Part shown: piece by piece, positions 55,273 to 63,636 of the stretch
How positions within the stretch are numbered: the first letter of the stretch is position 1
Layout of the letters: every line of letters begins with the position of its first letter
Source of the DNA: Aureimonas mangrovi
GTDB taxonomy: Bacteria; Pseudomonadota; Alphaproteobacteria; Rhizobiales; Rhizobiaceae
Length of the DNA stretch: 64,000 bases
Direction of reading: 5' to 3'
NCBI RefSeq assembly: GCF_014058705.1
Contig: NZ_CP059692.1
Location: 2,733,001-2,797,000 of the forward strand
Notes under the pieces: model-generated
What the model saw: only the letters and a program-made list of their open reading frames with translations
Database searches by the model: none
Told to the model about the DNA's origin: nothing
Position numbers and translations under genes: made by a program

Positions 55273-56304
55273 ATGAAGATCAGCGTGCGCGACATCGCAA
55301 AGTCGTTCGGCGACGACACCGCCCTCGACAGCGTGTCGCTCGACATCCAATCGGGCGAACTGATCGCGCTTCTCGGCCCCTCGGGCTCGGGCAAGACGAC
55401 ACTCCTGCGCCTCATCGCGGGGCTCGAATTCCCCTCCTCCGGCCAGATCTTCTTTGGCGAGGAAGACGCCTCGATGAAGAGCGTGCAGGAGCGCAATGTC
55501 GGCTTTGTGTTCCAGCATTACGCGCTGTTCCGGCACATGAGCGTCGCCGACAATATCGGTTTCGGCCTGCGCGTGCGCGGTTCGAACCGGCCTTCGCGCT
55601 CGGCCATCCGCCAGCGGGCCGAGGAACTCCTCGATCTCGTCCAGCTTCCCGGTCTCGGCCGCCGTTATCCGCAGCAGCTTTCGGGCGGCCAGCGCCAGCG
55701 CGTCGCGCTCGCCCGCGCGCTCGCGATCGACCCGCAGGTGCTTCTCCTCGACGAGCCCTTCGGCGCGCTCGACGCCAAGGTGCGCAAGGACCTTCGGCGG
55801 TGGCTGCGCACGCTGCACGACCAGACCGGCCACACCACCGTTTTCGTGACGCACGACCAGGAGGAGGCGCTGGAACTCGCCGACCGCGTCGTCGTCATGA
55901 GCAAGGGCCGGATCGAGCAGATCGGCTCGGCGGACGACATCTACGACCGCCCGGCGAGCCCCTTCGTCTTCTCCTTCATCGGCCAGTCGAACGAACTGCC
56001 GGTCACGGTGCGAGCGGGCGAGATCGCTTTCGCGGGCACGCCCCTCGGCCGCACGGACGAGCCGGACGGCGAATGGCTCATGTTCACGCGGCCGCATGAT
56101 TTCGAGGTCGTGCAGCCCGGCACGCCCGCGCTCGCGGGGACAATCTCCCTGGTTCGCCGGGCCGGCGGCTCGCGCGTCGTCGAATTCCACGTCGAGCCCG
56201 GCGATCACCGGATCGAGGTGGAGCTTCCCGCCGATCAGGGCGGTGAGGTCGGCCAACCTATCGCGGTGCGCCCGCGCAAGTGGCGGCTCTACCCTTCGGC
56301 GTGA
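55273..56304 (+). CDS. cysA: Sulfate ABC transporter ATP-binding protein CysA
   Basis: A 343-residue ABC ATPase that powers sulfate/thiosulfate uptake through CysTW. Walker A '[20 protein letters not shown]', Q-loop '[11 protein letters not shown]', signature '[18 protein letters not shown]', Walker B '[16 protein letters not shown]' and H-loop '[10 protein letters not shown]' are all intact. After about residue 240 comes a TOBE-like regulatory domain ('[12 protein letters not shown]'). It closes the operon. Confidence 0.97.
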   Translation: MKISVRDIAKSFGDDTALDSVSLDIQSGELIALLGPSGSGKTTLLRLIAGLEFPSSGQIFFGEEDASMKSVQERNVGFVFQHYALFRHMSVADNIGFGLRVRGSNRPSRSAIRQRAEELLDLVQLPGLGRRYPQQLSGGQRQRVALARALAIDPQVLLLDEPFGALDAKVRKDLRRWLRTLHDQTGHTTVFVTHDQEEALELADRVVVMSKGRIEQIGSADDIYDRPASPFVFSFIGQSNELPVTVRAGEIAFAGTPLGRTDEPDGEWLMFTRPHDFEVVQPGTPALAGTISLVRRAGGSRVVEFHVEPGDHRIEVELPADQGGEVGQPIAVRPRKWRLYPSA

Positions 56305-56352
56305 CAAGGCGCGCGCACCGTGCATGATCGTCGGGCAATGGGAGCATGTCGC

Positions 56353-56847
56353 ATGGTCCGGCTGAACGAAGTCCGCGAGAACGAAATCGCCGTCGCGCCG
56401 CCGGACGCATCGGATGCCGGCCTCGTCTTCATCGGACGCATTCACACGCCCTGGACCTCGCGGCTGGAATGCCCGCGCCAGGGACGGCAGGACGGGCCGA
56501 CCTGCGAGATCGAGATCTTCGAGCCTTGGGTGCCCGCACTCGACGGTGTGGAAGCCTTCGAGCGGCTGGAAGTGCTCTACTGGCTCGACCGGTCCCGGCG
56601 CGATCTCGTCCACCAGAGCCCGGCGAGCGACGGCACGACGCGCGGCACCTTCGCGCTACGCTCGCCAGTGCGCCCGAACCCGATCGGCACCTCGCTCGTG
56701 CGGCTTCTCGGGCGCGACGGAGCGCGCCTCAAGGTTCGCGGCCTCGACTGTCTCGATGGCACGCCGCTGATCGACCTCAAGCCCGATCGGTGCCTGTTCA
56801 CGCCCATCGCCCCGCCGCAGCCGGGCGACTTCCAGACCGGCGATTAG
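56353..56847 (+). CDS. trmO: tRNA (N6-threonylcarbamoyladenosine(37)-N6)-methyltransferase TrmO
   Basis: A 164-residue TrmO/TsaA/YaeB-family protein that methylates t6A37 of tRNA. '[11 protein letters not shown]', '[35 protein letters not shown]', '[46 protein letters not shown]' are the family blocks in order; the '[10 protein letters not shown]' stretch is the SAM-binding signature. GGGAG lies about 8 nt before ATG 56353. A tRNA-Gly gene follows about 80 bp downstream. Confidence 0.93.
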   Translation: MVRLNEVRENEIAVAPPDASDAGLVFIGRIHTPWTSRLECPRQGRQDGPTCEIEIFEPWVPALDGVEAFERLEVLYWLDRSRRDLVHQSPASDGTTRGTFALRSPVRPNPIGTSLVRLLGRDGARLKVRGLDCLDGTPLIDLKPDRCLFTPIAPPQPGDFQTGD

Positions 56848-56883
56848 AGCGCCCTGCTCGACGCGCCCCGGCGATCAAAAAGC

Positions 56884-56912
56884 TTGTCTGGGGCGCGGCG
56901 ATCCTCTACGGA
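56884..56912 (+). promoter_or_regulatory. Promoter of tRNA-Gly
   Basis: TTGTCT (56884-56889), 17-bp spacer, TACGGA (56907-56912), with the tRNA 5' end 13 bp downstream. Both hexamers are moderate matches. Confidence 0.45.
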
Positions 56913-56924
56913 TTCAGCCGGAGC

Positions 56925-56999
56925 GCGGGTGTAGTTCAGCGGTAGAACGCCAGCTTCCCAAGCTGGATGTCGTGGGTTCGATCCCCATCGCCCGCTCCA
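56925..56999 (+). tRNA. tRNA-Gly(CCC)
   Basis: A complete cloverleaf. Acceptor stem GCGGGTG / CGCCCGC, D-loop 'TAGTTCAGCGGTAGAA', anticodon stem CCAGC/GCTGG with loop TTCCCAA (anticodon CCC, reads GGG), T-arm with GGTTCGATCC, discriminator T and an encoded CCA at 56997-56999. No integrase or repeated tRNA end is adjacent, so it is not being used as an attachment site here. Confidence 0.93.
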
Positions 57000-57020
57000 A
57001 CTCCCCATCGAAGCGCAAGC

Positions 57021-58109
57021 CTACCCCATGAAATGCTTGGAGAGCTTGAGCCGCTGCGCCTGGTAGTTCGACTTCAGGTCGAGGCCGTAGAGCTTTTCGG
57101 GCGCACGGGCCATCCGCTCGTAGACCAGGCGGCCGACGATCTGCCCGTCCTCCAGGATGAACGGCACCTCGTGGCTGCGCACTTCCAGCACCGCGCGGCT
57201 GCCCGTACCGCCGGCCTGCGAATGGCCGAAGCCGGGGTCGAAGAAGCCGGCGTAATGGACGCGGAATTCGCCGACCAGCGGATCAAAGGGCGTCATCTCG
57301 GCGGCATAGGCCGGTGGAACGTGTACGGCTTCCTTGGAGACGAGGATGTAGAACTCGTCGGGGTCCAGAACCAGCTCGCCCGATCCCGAGCGGTGGATCG
57401 GCTCCCAGAAGTCGGAGACGGCGTGCGCCTCGCGGCGATCGACGTCGACGACCGCCGTGTGGCGCTTGCCGCGATAGCCGACGAGGCCGCTCTCGTCACC
57501 CGCGAGATCCACCGACAGTGCAATGCCGCCTTCGCCGGAGATGTTGGCGTCGGCCGCGTCCGTCAGGCGCTCCGCCGTGTTGAGGAGCGCAAGCTCCTCG
57601 CCCGACAGGCCGGCCGCGCCGCGCCGGAAGCGGATCTGCGACAGGCGCGAGCCGGCGCGCACCAGAATCGGGAAGGTGCGCGGCGAAATCTCGATGTAGA
57701 GCGGGCCGCGATAGCCCGCCGGCACCTTGTCGAACTCCTGCGCGCGGTCTGTGATGATGCGCGTGAAGATGTCGAGGCGGCCGGTGGAGGATTTTGGATT
57801 GGCCGAGGCGCGCAAATCCGCCGGCAGCGCGAGGCTCTCCATCAGCGGCACGATGTAGACGCAGCCCGTCTCTAGGACGGCGCCCTCGCTGAGATCGACC
57901 GCGTGGAGCGAGAAGCGCGCCAGCGTCTCCTCCACCGTGCGGCGCGGGCCGGGCAGGAAGCTCGCGCGCACGCGGAAAGCGCGCTGGCCGAGACGCAGGT
58001 CGAGGCTCGCGGGCTGGATCTGGTCACTCGCCAGCGGTCGGCCGAGCGCGATGGCGCCCGTATCGACCAGCGCCGCGATATCCCGATCGGGAAGGATGCC
58101 CTCGCTCAT
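57021..58109 (-). CDS. dcd: 2'-deoxycytidine 5'-triphosphate deaminase, long (two-domain) form
   Basis: A 362-residue dCTP deaminase of the alphaproteobacterial long type, roughly twice the length of E. coli Dcd (about 190). Both halves carry Dcd/dUTPase-like blocks: N-terminal 'LASDQIQPASLDLRLGQRAFRVRASFLPG' and 'DLRASANPKSSTGRLDIFTRIITDRAQEFDKVPAGYRGPLYIEISPRTFPILVRAGSRLSQIRF', and a C-terminal repeat with 'DEFYILVSKEAVHVPPAYAAEM' and 'VHYAGFFDPGFG'. It converts dCTP to dUTP for thymidylate synthesis. It is divergent from the SAM-II/metZ unit. Confidence 0.92.
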   Translation of the reverse strand: MSEGILPDRDIAALVDTGAIALGRPLASDQIQPASLDLRLGQRAFRVRASFLPGPRRTVEETLARFSLHAVDLSEGAVLETGCVYIVPLMESLALPADLRASANPKSSTGRLDIFTRIITDRAQEFDKVPAGYRGPLYIEISPRTFPILVRAGSRLSQIRFRRGAAGLSGEELALLNTAERLTDAADANISGEGGIALSVDLAGDESGLVGYRGKRHTAVVDVDRREAHAVSDFWEPIHRSGSGELVLDPDEFYILVSKEAVHVPPAYAAEMTPFDPLVGEFRVHYAGFFDPGFGHSQAGGTGSRAVLEVRSHEVPFILEDGQIVGRLVYERMARAPEKLYGLDLKSNYQAQRLKLSKHFMG

Positions 58110-58177
58110 GTCCGCCCCGCCCCTTGGCCTCGCGCCCGGGATTGTCCCGCGCGCGGAGCGTCCGCTTTACCAGAGAA

Positions 58178-58206
58178 TTGACCACAGTCCACCGCAGGGC
58201 TAGTGT
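58178..58206 (+). promoter_or_regulatory. Promoter of the metZ transcript
   Basis: TTGACC (58178-58183), exactly 17 bp, TAGTGT (58201-58206). Transcription would begin near 58212, directly at the 5' end of the SAM-II riboswitch. Confidence 0.6.
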
Positions 58207-58218
58207 CCCGGCCCGTCG

Positions 58219-58275
58219 ACGTGGTGATTTGGCCGGCCGGCTTGCAGCCACGAAAAACAATTCGCTAAAGGGCCG
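58219..58275 (+). promoter_or_regulatory. SAM-II riboswitch
   Basis: The element has the SAM-II layout: helix CGTGG (58220-58224) with CCACG (58248-58252), the conserved TGATTT just inside it, 'GGCTTGCAGCC' on the 3' side, an A-rich joint (AAAAACAA) and the pseudoknot strand CGCTAAAGG (58264-58272). SAM-II precedes methionine and SAM genes in Alphaproteobacteria and usually lowers translation when SAM is bound. The metZ ATG follows about 100 nt later, so the ribosome-binding site is not inside the pseudoknot as it is in some members. Confidence 0.88.
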
Positions 58276-58374
58276 TGCCTCGGGAACAGCGATGATCTCA
58301 GGGACCGGCCTGTCGCCCGGCCGGCGATGGCGTTCACGCCTCGCCGTCCGCCGTCATCAGGAGTGGACCGCCCC

Positions 58375-59568
58375 ATGAGCCAGACCGATCGTACCCGTGC
58401 CCTTCGCCCCGCCACGCGCATGGTACATGCGGGCACGATGCGCTCGCAGTTCGGCGAGATGTCCGAGGCGCTCTTCCTGACGCAGGGCTTCATCTACGAC
58501 ACGGCGGAAGCCGCCGAGGCCCGCTTCAAGGGCGAGGACGACGGCTTCATCTACTCGCGCTATTCCAACCCGACCACGCGCATGTTCGAGGAGCGGATGA
58601 TGGCGCTGGAGGGCGCGGAGGACGCGCGCGCAACCGCCTCCGGCATGGCCGCCGTCACCGCCGCGCTCCAGTGTTCGGTCAAAGCCGGCGATCATGTGGT
58701 GGCCGCCCGCGCCCTCTTCGGCTCCTGTCGCTACGTGCTCGAGACGGTGCTCGGGCGCGCGGGCGTCGCCTGCACGCTCGTCGACGGGCGAAATCTCGAC
58801 GCATGGCGGGCGGCGGTGACGCCGCGCACGAAGCTCTTCTTCCTCGAAAGCCCGACCAACCCGACGCTCGAAGTCGTCGACATCGCGGCCGTCGCCGAGA
58901 TCGCCCACGCAGCGGGCGCCCGCCTCGTCGTCGACAACGTCTTCGCCACCCCCCTCCAGCAGAAGCCGCTGGAGCTCGGTGCCGACGTCGTCGTCTATTC
59001 GGCCACCAAGCATATCGACGGCCAGGGGCGGTGCCTCGGCGGCGTCATCCTCTCCTCCAAGGCGTGGATCGACGAGAACCTGCATGACTTCTTCCGCCAC
59101 ACCGGCCCGTCGCTCTCGCCGTTCAATGCCTGGACCCTACTGAAGGGTTTGGAGACCCTCCCCCTGCGCGTCGCCGCGCAGACAGCGAACGCAGCACTCC
59201 TCGCCGACCATCTGGCGGACAGCGAGAAGGTCTCGCGCGTCATCTATCCCGGCCGCGCCGACCACCCGGACGCAGCCGTGATCGCGCGGCAGATGAGCGG
59301 CGGATCGACGCTCCTCGCCTTCGAGGTGAAGGGTGGCAAGGAGGCGGCCTTCCGCTTCGCCAACGCGCTCGAGATCGTTTCCATCTCCAACAATCTCGGC
59401 GATGCGAAGAGCCTCATCACCCACCCCGCGACGACGACGCACAAGAACCTCTCGCCCGAGGACCGAGCCGAACTCGGCATCGGCGACGGTCTCCTGAGGC
59501 TTTCGGCCGGCATCGAGGACGCTGCGGACCTGATCGACGACGTGGAGACCGCCCTCGCCGCCACCTGA
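58375..59568 (+). CDS. metZ: O-succinylhomoserine sulfhydrylase
   Basis: A 397-residue PLP enzyme that makes homocysteine from O-succinylhomoserine and sulfide. 'TRMVHAGTMRSQFGEMSEALFLTQGFIYDTAEAAEARF' is the MetZ-type start; 'YSRYSNPT', 'ATASGMAAVTAALQ', 'ARLVVDNVFATPLQQKPLELGADVVVYSATKHIDGQGR' with the PLP Lys, and 'ISNNLGDAKSLITHPATTTHKNL' follow. The SAM-II riboswitch upstream ties expression to SAM, consistent with a methionine role. The start is the first ATG after the leader. Confidence 0.96.
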   Translation: MSQTDRTRALRPATRMVHAGTMRSQFGEMSEALFLTQGFIYDTAEAAEARFKGEDDGFIYSRYSNPTTRMFEERMMALEGAEDARATASGMAAVTAALQCSVKAGDHVVAARALFGSCRYVLETVLGRAGVACTLVDGRNLDAWRAAVTPRTKLFFLESPTNPTLEVVDIAAVAEIAHAAGARLVVDNVFATPLQQKPLELGADVVVYSATKHIDGQGRCLGGVILSSKAWIDENLHDFFRHTGPSLSPFNAWTLLKGLETLPLRVAAQTANAALLADHLADSEKVSRVIYPGRADHPDAAVIARQMSGGSTLLAFEVKGGKEAAFRFANALEIVSISNNLGDAKSLITHPATTTHKNLSPEDRAELGIGDGLLRLSAGIEDAADLIDDVETALAAT

Positions 59569-59695
59569 AGGCGACGCGCATCCGCAACACCTTACGCAAC
59601 GTAACTCGTCATGGTAAGGCGCGCCCCAAAAGGGCGCCAATCGTGGCGATGATATCGCCCGCCGCAAAGGCCGGAACGACAGACTGTAGCGTAAG

Positions 59696-60088
59696 ATGTA
59701 CGAAACGACGACGGCGCTGATCACCGTGAGGGTCAGCCCGAGCTACCTCGAGACACAATCGGACCCCGACGAGGGTCGCTGGGTCTTCGCCTACACGATC
59801 GAGATCGTGAACCGTTCGGAGCAGCGCGTGCGGCTACGTTCGCGCTACTGGCACATCACCGATGGCGTCGGTCATGTGGAAGAGGTTCGCGGCCCCGGCG
59901 TCGTCGGGGAGGAGCCGACGCTCATGCCGGGCGACAGCTTCACCTACACGTCGGGTTGCCCGTTATCGACGCCGTCTGGCATCATGCGCGGACACTTCCA
60001 CATGCAGCGCCCGGACGGCAGCTTCTTCGACGTCGAGGTTCCCGCCTTCTCGCTCGATGCCCCCACGGGACGCCGCACGCTCAACTAG
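59696..60088 (+). CDS. apaG: ApaG protein
   Basis: A 130-residue protein of a fibronectin III-like fold: 'TTTALITVRVSPSYLETQSDPDEGRWVFAYTIEIVNRSEQRVRLRSRYWHITDGVGHVEEVRGPGVVGEEPTLMPGDSFTYTSGCPLSTPSGIMRGHFHM' in family order. ApaG was linked to Co2+/Mg2+ tolerance in Salmonella; its molecular role is unclear. It lies after metZ with about 130 bp between and overlaps the convergent hslO gene by 8 bp. Confidence 0.95.
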   Translation: MYETTTALITVRVSPSYLETQSDPDEGRWVFAYTIEIVNRSEQRVRLRSRYWHITDGVGHVEEVRGPGVVGEEPTLMPGDSFTYTSGCPLSTPSGIMRGHFHMQRPDGSFFDVEVPAFSLDAPTGRRTLN

Positions 60089-61103
60089 CGTCGTCGGCCT
60101 CGCCGCCCTTACCGAACTCGTCTGGCGAGAACTCGTAGGTCTCGCCGCAGAATTCGCAGACGACTTCGATCTTGCCGTCCTTCGTGCTCTCGGCCAGTTC
60201 GTCGGCCGTGAAGTTCACCAGAACGTCGCGGATGCGCTCTCGCGAGCAGGAGCAGTCGTCGGCCACCGGCGTCGGGGGGAAGACCCGAACGCCGCGCTCG
60301 TGGAAGAGCCGGAAGAGAAGCCGCTCCACGCCGACATCAGGATCGGCGAGCTCGGACGGCTCGATGGTGTCGACGAGCGCGCGGATTTCCGTCCAGGAAT
60401 CATCCGGTTCGTGTCCGCCCACCTCGATCGCGCCTTCCGGCAAGTCGCCCCCTGGCAGGTCCGGCAGGCGCATGCGCTCGGGCGCCTCGGGCAGGAACTG
60501 CGCGACGAGGCCGCCGGCCCGCCACGTTTCATCGAAGCCGCCACCCTCGCGGCGGCGCGCGATGCGCGCGACGGCAAGGCGAACGGTCGTCGGAATCTGC
60601 TCGGACTGGCGGAAATAGCCTTCCGCCACTTCCTCCAGCGAGGTGCCATCGAGCGCCACGATGCCCTGATAGCGCTGCATGTGGCGGCCCTGGTCGACCG
60701 TCAGCGCCATCGTGCCAGTGCCGAGGAGATGCTCGGGCTCCGTGCGTCCCTCCGCCACCGCCGCCTCGACACGCTCGGCGTCGAAGCGTGCATAGGCGCG
60801 GACCGACGACGGGGTCGTGAAGTCGACGACGAGAAGGTCCACCGGCCCGTCGGTCTGCGTCTGCGCGGTGAACTTGCCGTCGAACTTCAGGGAGGTGCCG
60901 AGAAGGACCGTGAGGACGATCATCTCCGCGAGAAGGCGAGAGACAGGCTCGGGATAATCGTGGCGCGACAGGATCGCGTCCACCATGTCGCCGAGCTGCA
61001 CCGCGCGGCCGCGCGCATCGAGCGCCTCGACCTGGAAGGGCACGACCGCATCATCACCGGCGTAGCCGAACTCGCCGAGCTCGATTTCCTCGATATTGCT
61101 CAT
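60081..61103 (-). CDS. hslO: Hsp33 redox-regulated chaperone
   Basis: A 340-residue Hsp33. The N-terminal domain contains '[38 protein letters not shown]'; the C-terminal zinc site has C-x-C ([10 protein letters not shown]) and C-x-x-C ([10 protein letters not shown]) about 30 residues apart, the redox switch that activates the holdase on oxidation. The ATG at 61103 overlaps the argF stop by 4 nt; a longer ORF from 61127 starts inside argF. It is the last gene of argD-argF-hslO. Confidence 0.95.
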   Translation of the reverse strand: MSNIEEIELGEFGYAGDDAVVPFQVEALDARGRAVQLGDMVDAILSRHDYPEPVSRLLAEMIVLTVLLGTSLKFDGKFTAQTQTDGPVDLLVVDFTTPSSVRAYARFDAERVEAAVAEGRTEPEHLLGTGTMALTVDQGRHMQRYQGIVALDGTSLEEVAEGYFRQSEQIPTTVRLAVARIARRREGGGFDETWRAGGLVAQFLPEAPERMRLPDLPGGDLPEGAIEVGGHEPDDSWTEIRALVDTIEPSELADPDVGVERLLFRLFHERGVRVFPPTPVADDCSCSRERIRDVLVNFTADELAESTKDGKIEVVCEFCGETYEFSPDEFGKGGEADDAS

Positions 61104-62026
61104 CGGCCTACCTCGCCGAACATCCATGCAAGGATCGATTTCTGTGCGTGCAGGCGGTTCTCCGCCTCGTCGAACACCACTGACTGCGGCCCGTCGATGA
61201 CGCCATCCGTCACCTCCTCGCCGCGATGGGCGGGCAGGCAGTGCATGAACAGCGCGTCCGGGTTCGCCTGCGCCATCAGCGCTTCGTTCACCTGATAGGG
61301 GAAGAAGACGTTGTGGCCGCGCGCGGCCTCCTCGCGGCCCATCGAGACCCAGGTGTCGGTGACGACGCAGTCAGCGCCCGCGACGGCCTCGCGCGCGTCG
61401 TGCGTGACGAGGATGGAAGCACCGGCGCTCTTCGCCGCCGCGATATAGGCCGGATCGGGCTCGGAGCCCTCGGGAGTCGCGATGCGCAGGGAGAAGTCGA
61501 AGCACGGCGCGGCCTCGATCAACGAGTTGAGGACGTTGTTGCCGTCCCCGCTCCAGGCGAAGGTCCTGCCGGCCACCGGCCCGCGATGCTCCTCGAAGGT
61601 CATCAGGTCCGCCATGATCTGGCAGGGATGCGTGTCGTCGGTCAGGGCGTTGACGACGGGCACCGACGCCGCCTCGGCCATTTCCAGAAGCCGGGAATGC
61701 TCCGTCGTGCGGATCATGATCGCGTCGACGTAACGCGACAGGACACGCGCGGTGTCGGCGATCGTCTCGGCACGGCCGAGCTGCATTTCCGATCCCGACA
61801 GGAACAGCGTCTCGCCGCCGAGTTGGCGCATGGCGACGTCGAAGGAGACGCGCGTGCGTGTCGAGGGCTTCTCGAAGATCATCGCCAGCATGCGGCCCTC
61901 GAGCGGGCGCGGCGAGGCGCGCCCCTCGGCCTTGCGGCGGCGGGCGTCGTCGAGAATGGCGCGCAGGTCGGCGGGCTCGACGACAGAGATGTCCAGGAAG
62001 TGGCGGATCGGAGTCGAGGCGTTCAT
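61100..62026 (-). CDS. argF: Ornithine carbamoyltransferase
   Basis: A 308-residue OTCase that makes citrulline from ornithine and carbamoyl phosphate. The carbamoyl-phosphate motif '[13 protein letters not shown]', '[15 protein letters not shown]', '[15 protein letters not shown]' and the ornithine loop '[18 protein letters not shown]' are intact. The ATG overlaps the stop of argD by 4 nt. Start chosen at '[13 protein letters not shown]'; earlier codons belong to argD in another frame. Confidence 0.97.
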   Translation of the reverse strand: MNASTPIRHFLDISVVEPADLRAILDDARRRKAEGRASPRPLEGRMLAMIFEKPSTRTRVSFDVAMRQLGGETLFLSGSEMQLGRAETIADTARVLSRYVDAIMIRTTEHSRLLEMAEAASVPVVNALTDDTHPCQIMADLMTFEEHRGPVAGRTFAWSGDGNNVLNSLIEAAPCFDFSLRIATPEGSEPDPAYIAAAKSAGASILVTHDAREAVAGADCVVTDTWVSMGREEAARGHNVFFPYQVNEALMAQANPDALFMHCLPAHRGEEVTDGVIDGPQSVVFDEAENRLHAQKSILAWMFGEVGR

Positions 62027-63231
62027 GCCGCCGCTCCCTGCGTCGAGGACAGCGCCGCGGCGGCCGCCTCGATGCGCTCCAGCGCGCCCCGGGCCTCCTC
62101 GGCCGTCACGATCAGGGGTGGCAGAAGCCGGACGACATTGTCGCCGGCCGGAACCGCCAGAAGCCCGCGCTCGCGCAGCTTGGCGACGAACTCGCCATTG
62201 GACCCGCGCACCTTGATGCCGACCAGAAGCCCCTCGCCGCGAATTTCCTCGACGACACCCGGATGGCGATCCTTCACCGACTCCAGCCCCTGCTTGAACA
62301 GAAGGCCCATCTCGCGGACATGCTCCAGGAAACCCTCTTCCAGCACCACGTCGAGAACCGCGTTGCCGACGGCCATCGCCAGCGGATTGCCGCCGAAGGT
62401 GGTGCCGTGGGTGCCGGCCGTCAGGCCGGAGGCAGCAGCCTCGGTGGCGAGACAGGCGCCGATCGGGAAGCCGCCGCCCAGGCCCTTGGCCGAGGCGAGG
62501 AGATCGGGCGTCACGCCGGCGCCCTGATAGGCGTAGAAGTGCCCGGTGCGGCCGAGGCCCGACTGCACCTCGTCGAAGATCAGGAGCAGGCCGTTCTCGT
62601 CGCACAGGTCGCGCAGCGCTTGCAGGAAGCCCGGCGGCGGCACGCGCACGCCGCCCTCGCCCTGGATCGGCTCGATCAGGATCGCGGCGGTCTGCGGGCC
62701 GATCGCCGCCTTCACGGCGGCGAGGTCTCCGAACGGCACTTGGTCGAAGCCCTCGACCTTGGGCCCGAAGCCCTCAAGGTATTTCTTCTGGCCACCTGCG
62801 GCGACGGTCGCCAACGTGCGGCCGTGGAAGGCGCCTTCGAAAGTAACGATGCGATAGCGCTCGGGCTCGCCCCCCACGAAATGGTAGCGCCGCGCGGCCT
62901 TGATCGCGCATTCCAGCGCCTCGGCGCCCGAATTGGTGAAGAACACACGATCGGCGAAGGTCGCCTCGCACAGCCGCGAGGCCAGACGCGCCTGGCCCGG
63001 AATCTCGTAGAGGTTCGAGACGTGCCAGAGCTTGGTGGCCTGCGTGGTCAGCGCTTCGACGAGATGCGGATGCGCATGGCCGAGCGCGTTCACCGCGATG
63101 CCGGCGGCAAAATCCATGAAGCGGCGCCCATCGTCCGCGATCAGCCACACGCCTTCGCCTCGCTCGAAGCGAAGGTCCGCGCGAGCGTAGGTTGCGAACA
63201 GCGGCGAGTGGGCTTCTTGGGGGGCGGCCAT
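62023..63231 (-). CDS. argD: Acetylornithine aminotransferase
   Basis: A 402-residue class III PLP aminotransferase. '[41 protein letters not shown]' opens it; '[21 protein letters not shown]', '[21 protein letters not shown]', the PLP Lys in '[16 protein letters not shown]' and '[20 protein letters not shown]' follow in order. It makes N-acetylornithine for arginine synthesis. It heads argD-argF-hslO, with a 110-nt leader that holds a small ORF and a hairpin. No strong ribosome-binding site is seen. Confidence 0.96.
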   Translation of the reverse strand: MAAPQEAHSPLFATYARADLRFERGEGVWLIADDGRRFMDFAAGIAVNALGHAHPHLVEALTTQATKLWHVSNLYEIPGQARLASRLCEATFADRVFFTNSGAEALECAIKAARRYHFVGGEPERYRIVTFEGAFHGRTLATVAAGGQKKYLEGFGPKVEGFDQVPFGDLAAVKAAIGPQTAAILIEPIQGEGGVRVPPPGFLQALRDLCDENGLLLIFDEVQSGLGRTGHFYAYQGAGVTPDLLASAKGLGGGFPIGACLATEAAASGLTAGTHGTTFGGNPLAMAVGNAVLDVVLEEGFLEHVREMGLLFKQGLESVKDRHPGVVEEIRGEGLLVGIKVRGSNGEFVAKLRERGLLAVPAGDNVVRLLPPLIVTAEEARGALERIEAAAAALSSTQGAAA

Positions 63232-63240
63232 GAGACTACT

Positions 63241-63333
63241 TCACGGGTTAAGCTTGAAGAAAATGCGGACGAAGACTTCCTGAAACGAAGCAAGCCTGCC
63301 GTGGGCAGGCTTTGCGTCGGTTGCGGCGGGCAT
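63241..63333 (-). CDS. Candidate 30-residue leader peptide ahead of argD
   Basis: An ATG (63333) opens a 30-codon ORF (MPAATDAKPAHGRLASFQEV then FVRIFFKLNP) that stops at 63241, 9 nt before the argD ATG. It starts only a few nt after the predicted transcription start, so it would be nearly leaderless. It has only two Arg codons, so classic arginine attenuation is not indicated. Evidence is position and an open frame; it may not be translated. Confidence 0.3.
   Translation of the reverse strand: MPAATDAKPAHGRLASFQEVFVRIFFKLNP
63292..63312 (-). promoter_or_regulatory. Perfect hairpin in the argD leader
   Basis: AAGCCTGCC and GGCAGGCTT form a 9-bp stem with a 3-nt loop, about 30 nt into the predicted transcript and inside the small ORF. 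On the argD strand it is followed by GCTTCGTTTC rather than a T-run, so it is not a clear terminator. Confidence 0.5.
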
Positions 63334-63345
63334 TTGAACACGCGT

Positions 63346-63376
63346 GCTATACCATGTCGAAAGGCCGCCTTGTCAA
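63346..63376 (-). promoter_or_regulatory. Probable promoter of argD-argF-hslO
   Basis: On the minus strand a perfect -35 TTGACA (63376-63371) is followed after 19 bp by TATAGC (63351-63346). The spacer is 1-2 bp longer than ideal. Transcription would start near 63339. Confidence 0.5.
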
Positions 63377-63432
63377 CGAACGACGCCTGAGCCCCGGGCG
63401 CTCTGCACGCGAGCGCAGTCCGTGCGGCAAGC

Positions 63433-63502
63433 TGGGGATAACCGCAAATCGATTCGAGGCGCCCCGGCGCGACTCTTGTCAGCGAGTCACCCGATATATA
63501 GT
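63433..63502 (+). promoter_or_regulatory. gcrA upstream regulatory region
   Basis: Three GANTC sites (CcrM methylation target) lie at 63451-63455, 63471-63475 and 63484-63488. A DnaA-box-like TTATCCCCA (minus strand, 63441-63433; one mismatch to TTATCCACA) is beside them. A possible promoter is TTGTCA (63476-63481) with TATAGT (63497-63502), 15-bp spacer, and the third GANTC inside it. In Caulobacter gcrA is under DnaA and CtrA control. Confidence 0.5.
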
Positions 63503-63636
63503 TTGGGGACGTACCAGATTTCGTGCGGCAAGCATCAGCAGTCACATAGATATGGTGGATCATCCGGCGGGCCTCGGCCCGTGGACTGTAAACGGATTCC
63601 GATGATCCGCCCTGTCCGAAACGAGGAGCTTACTAA

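Noticed and set aside
55120-56613. Long minus-strand frame opposite cysA
   Set aside because: cysA has all ABC motifs intact; the antisense frame is compositional.
56925-56999. tRNA-Gly as an integration site
   Set aside because: No integrase gene and no repeated tRNA 3' end were seen nearby.
59590-59637. Inverted repeats (CCTTAC/GTAAGG and GCGCCC/GGGCGC) between metZ and apaG as a regulatory element
   Set aside because: Arms are only 6 bp and no T-run or known motif accompanies them; too weak to call.
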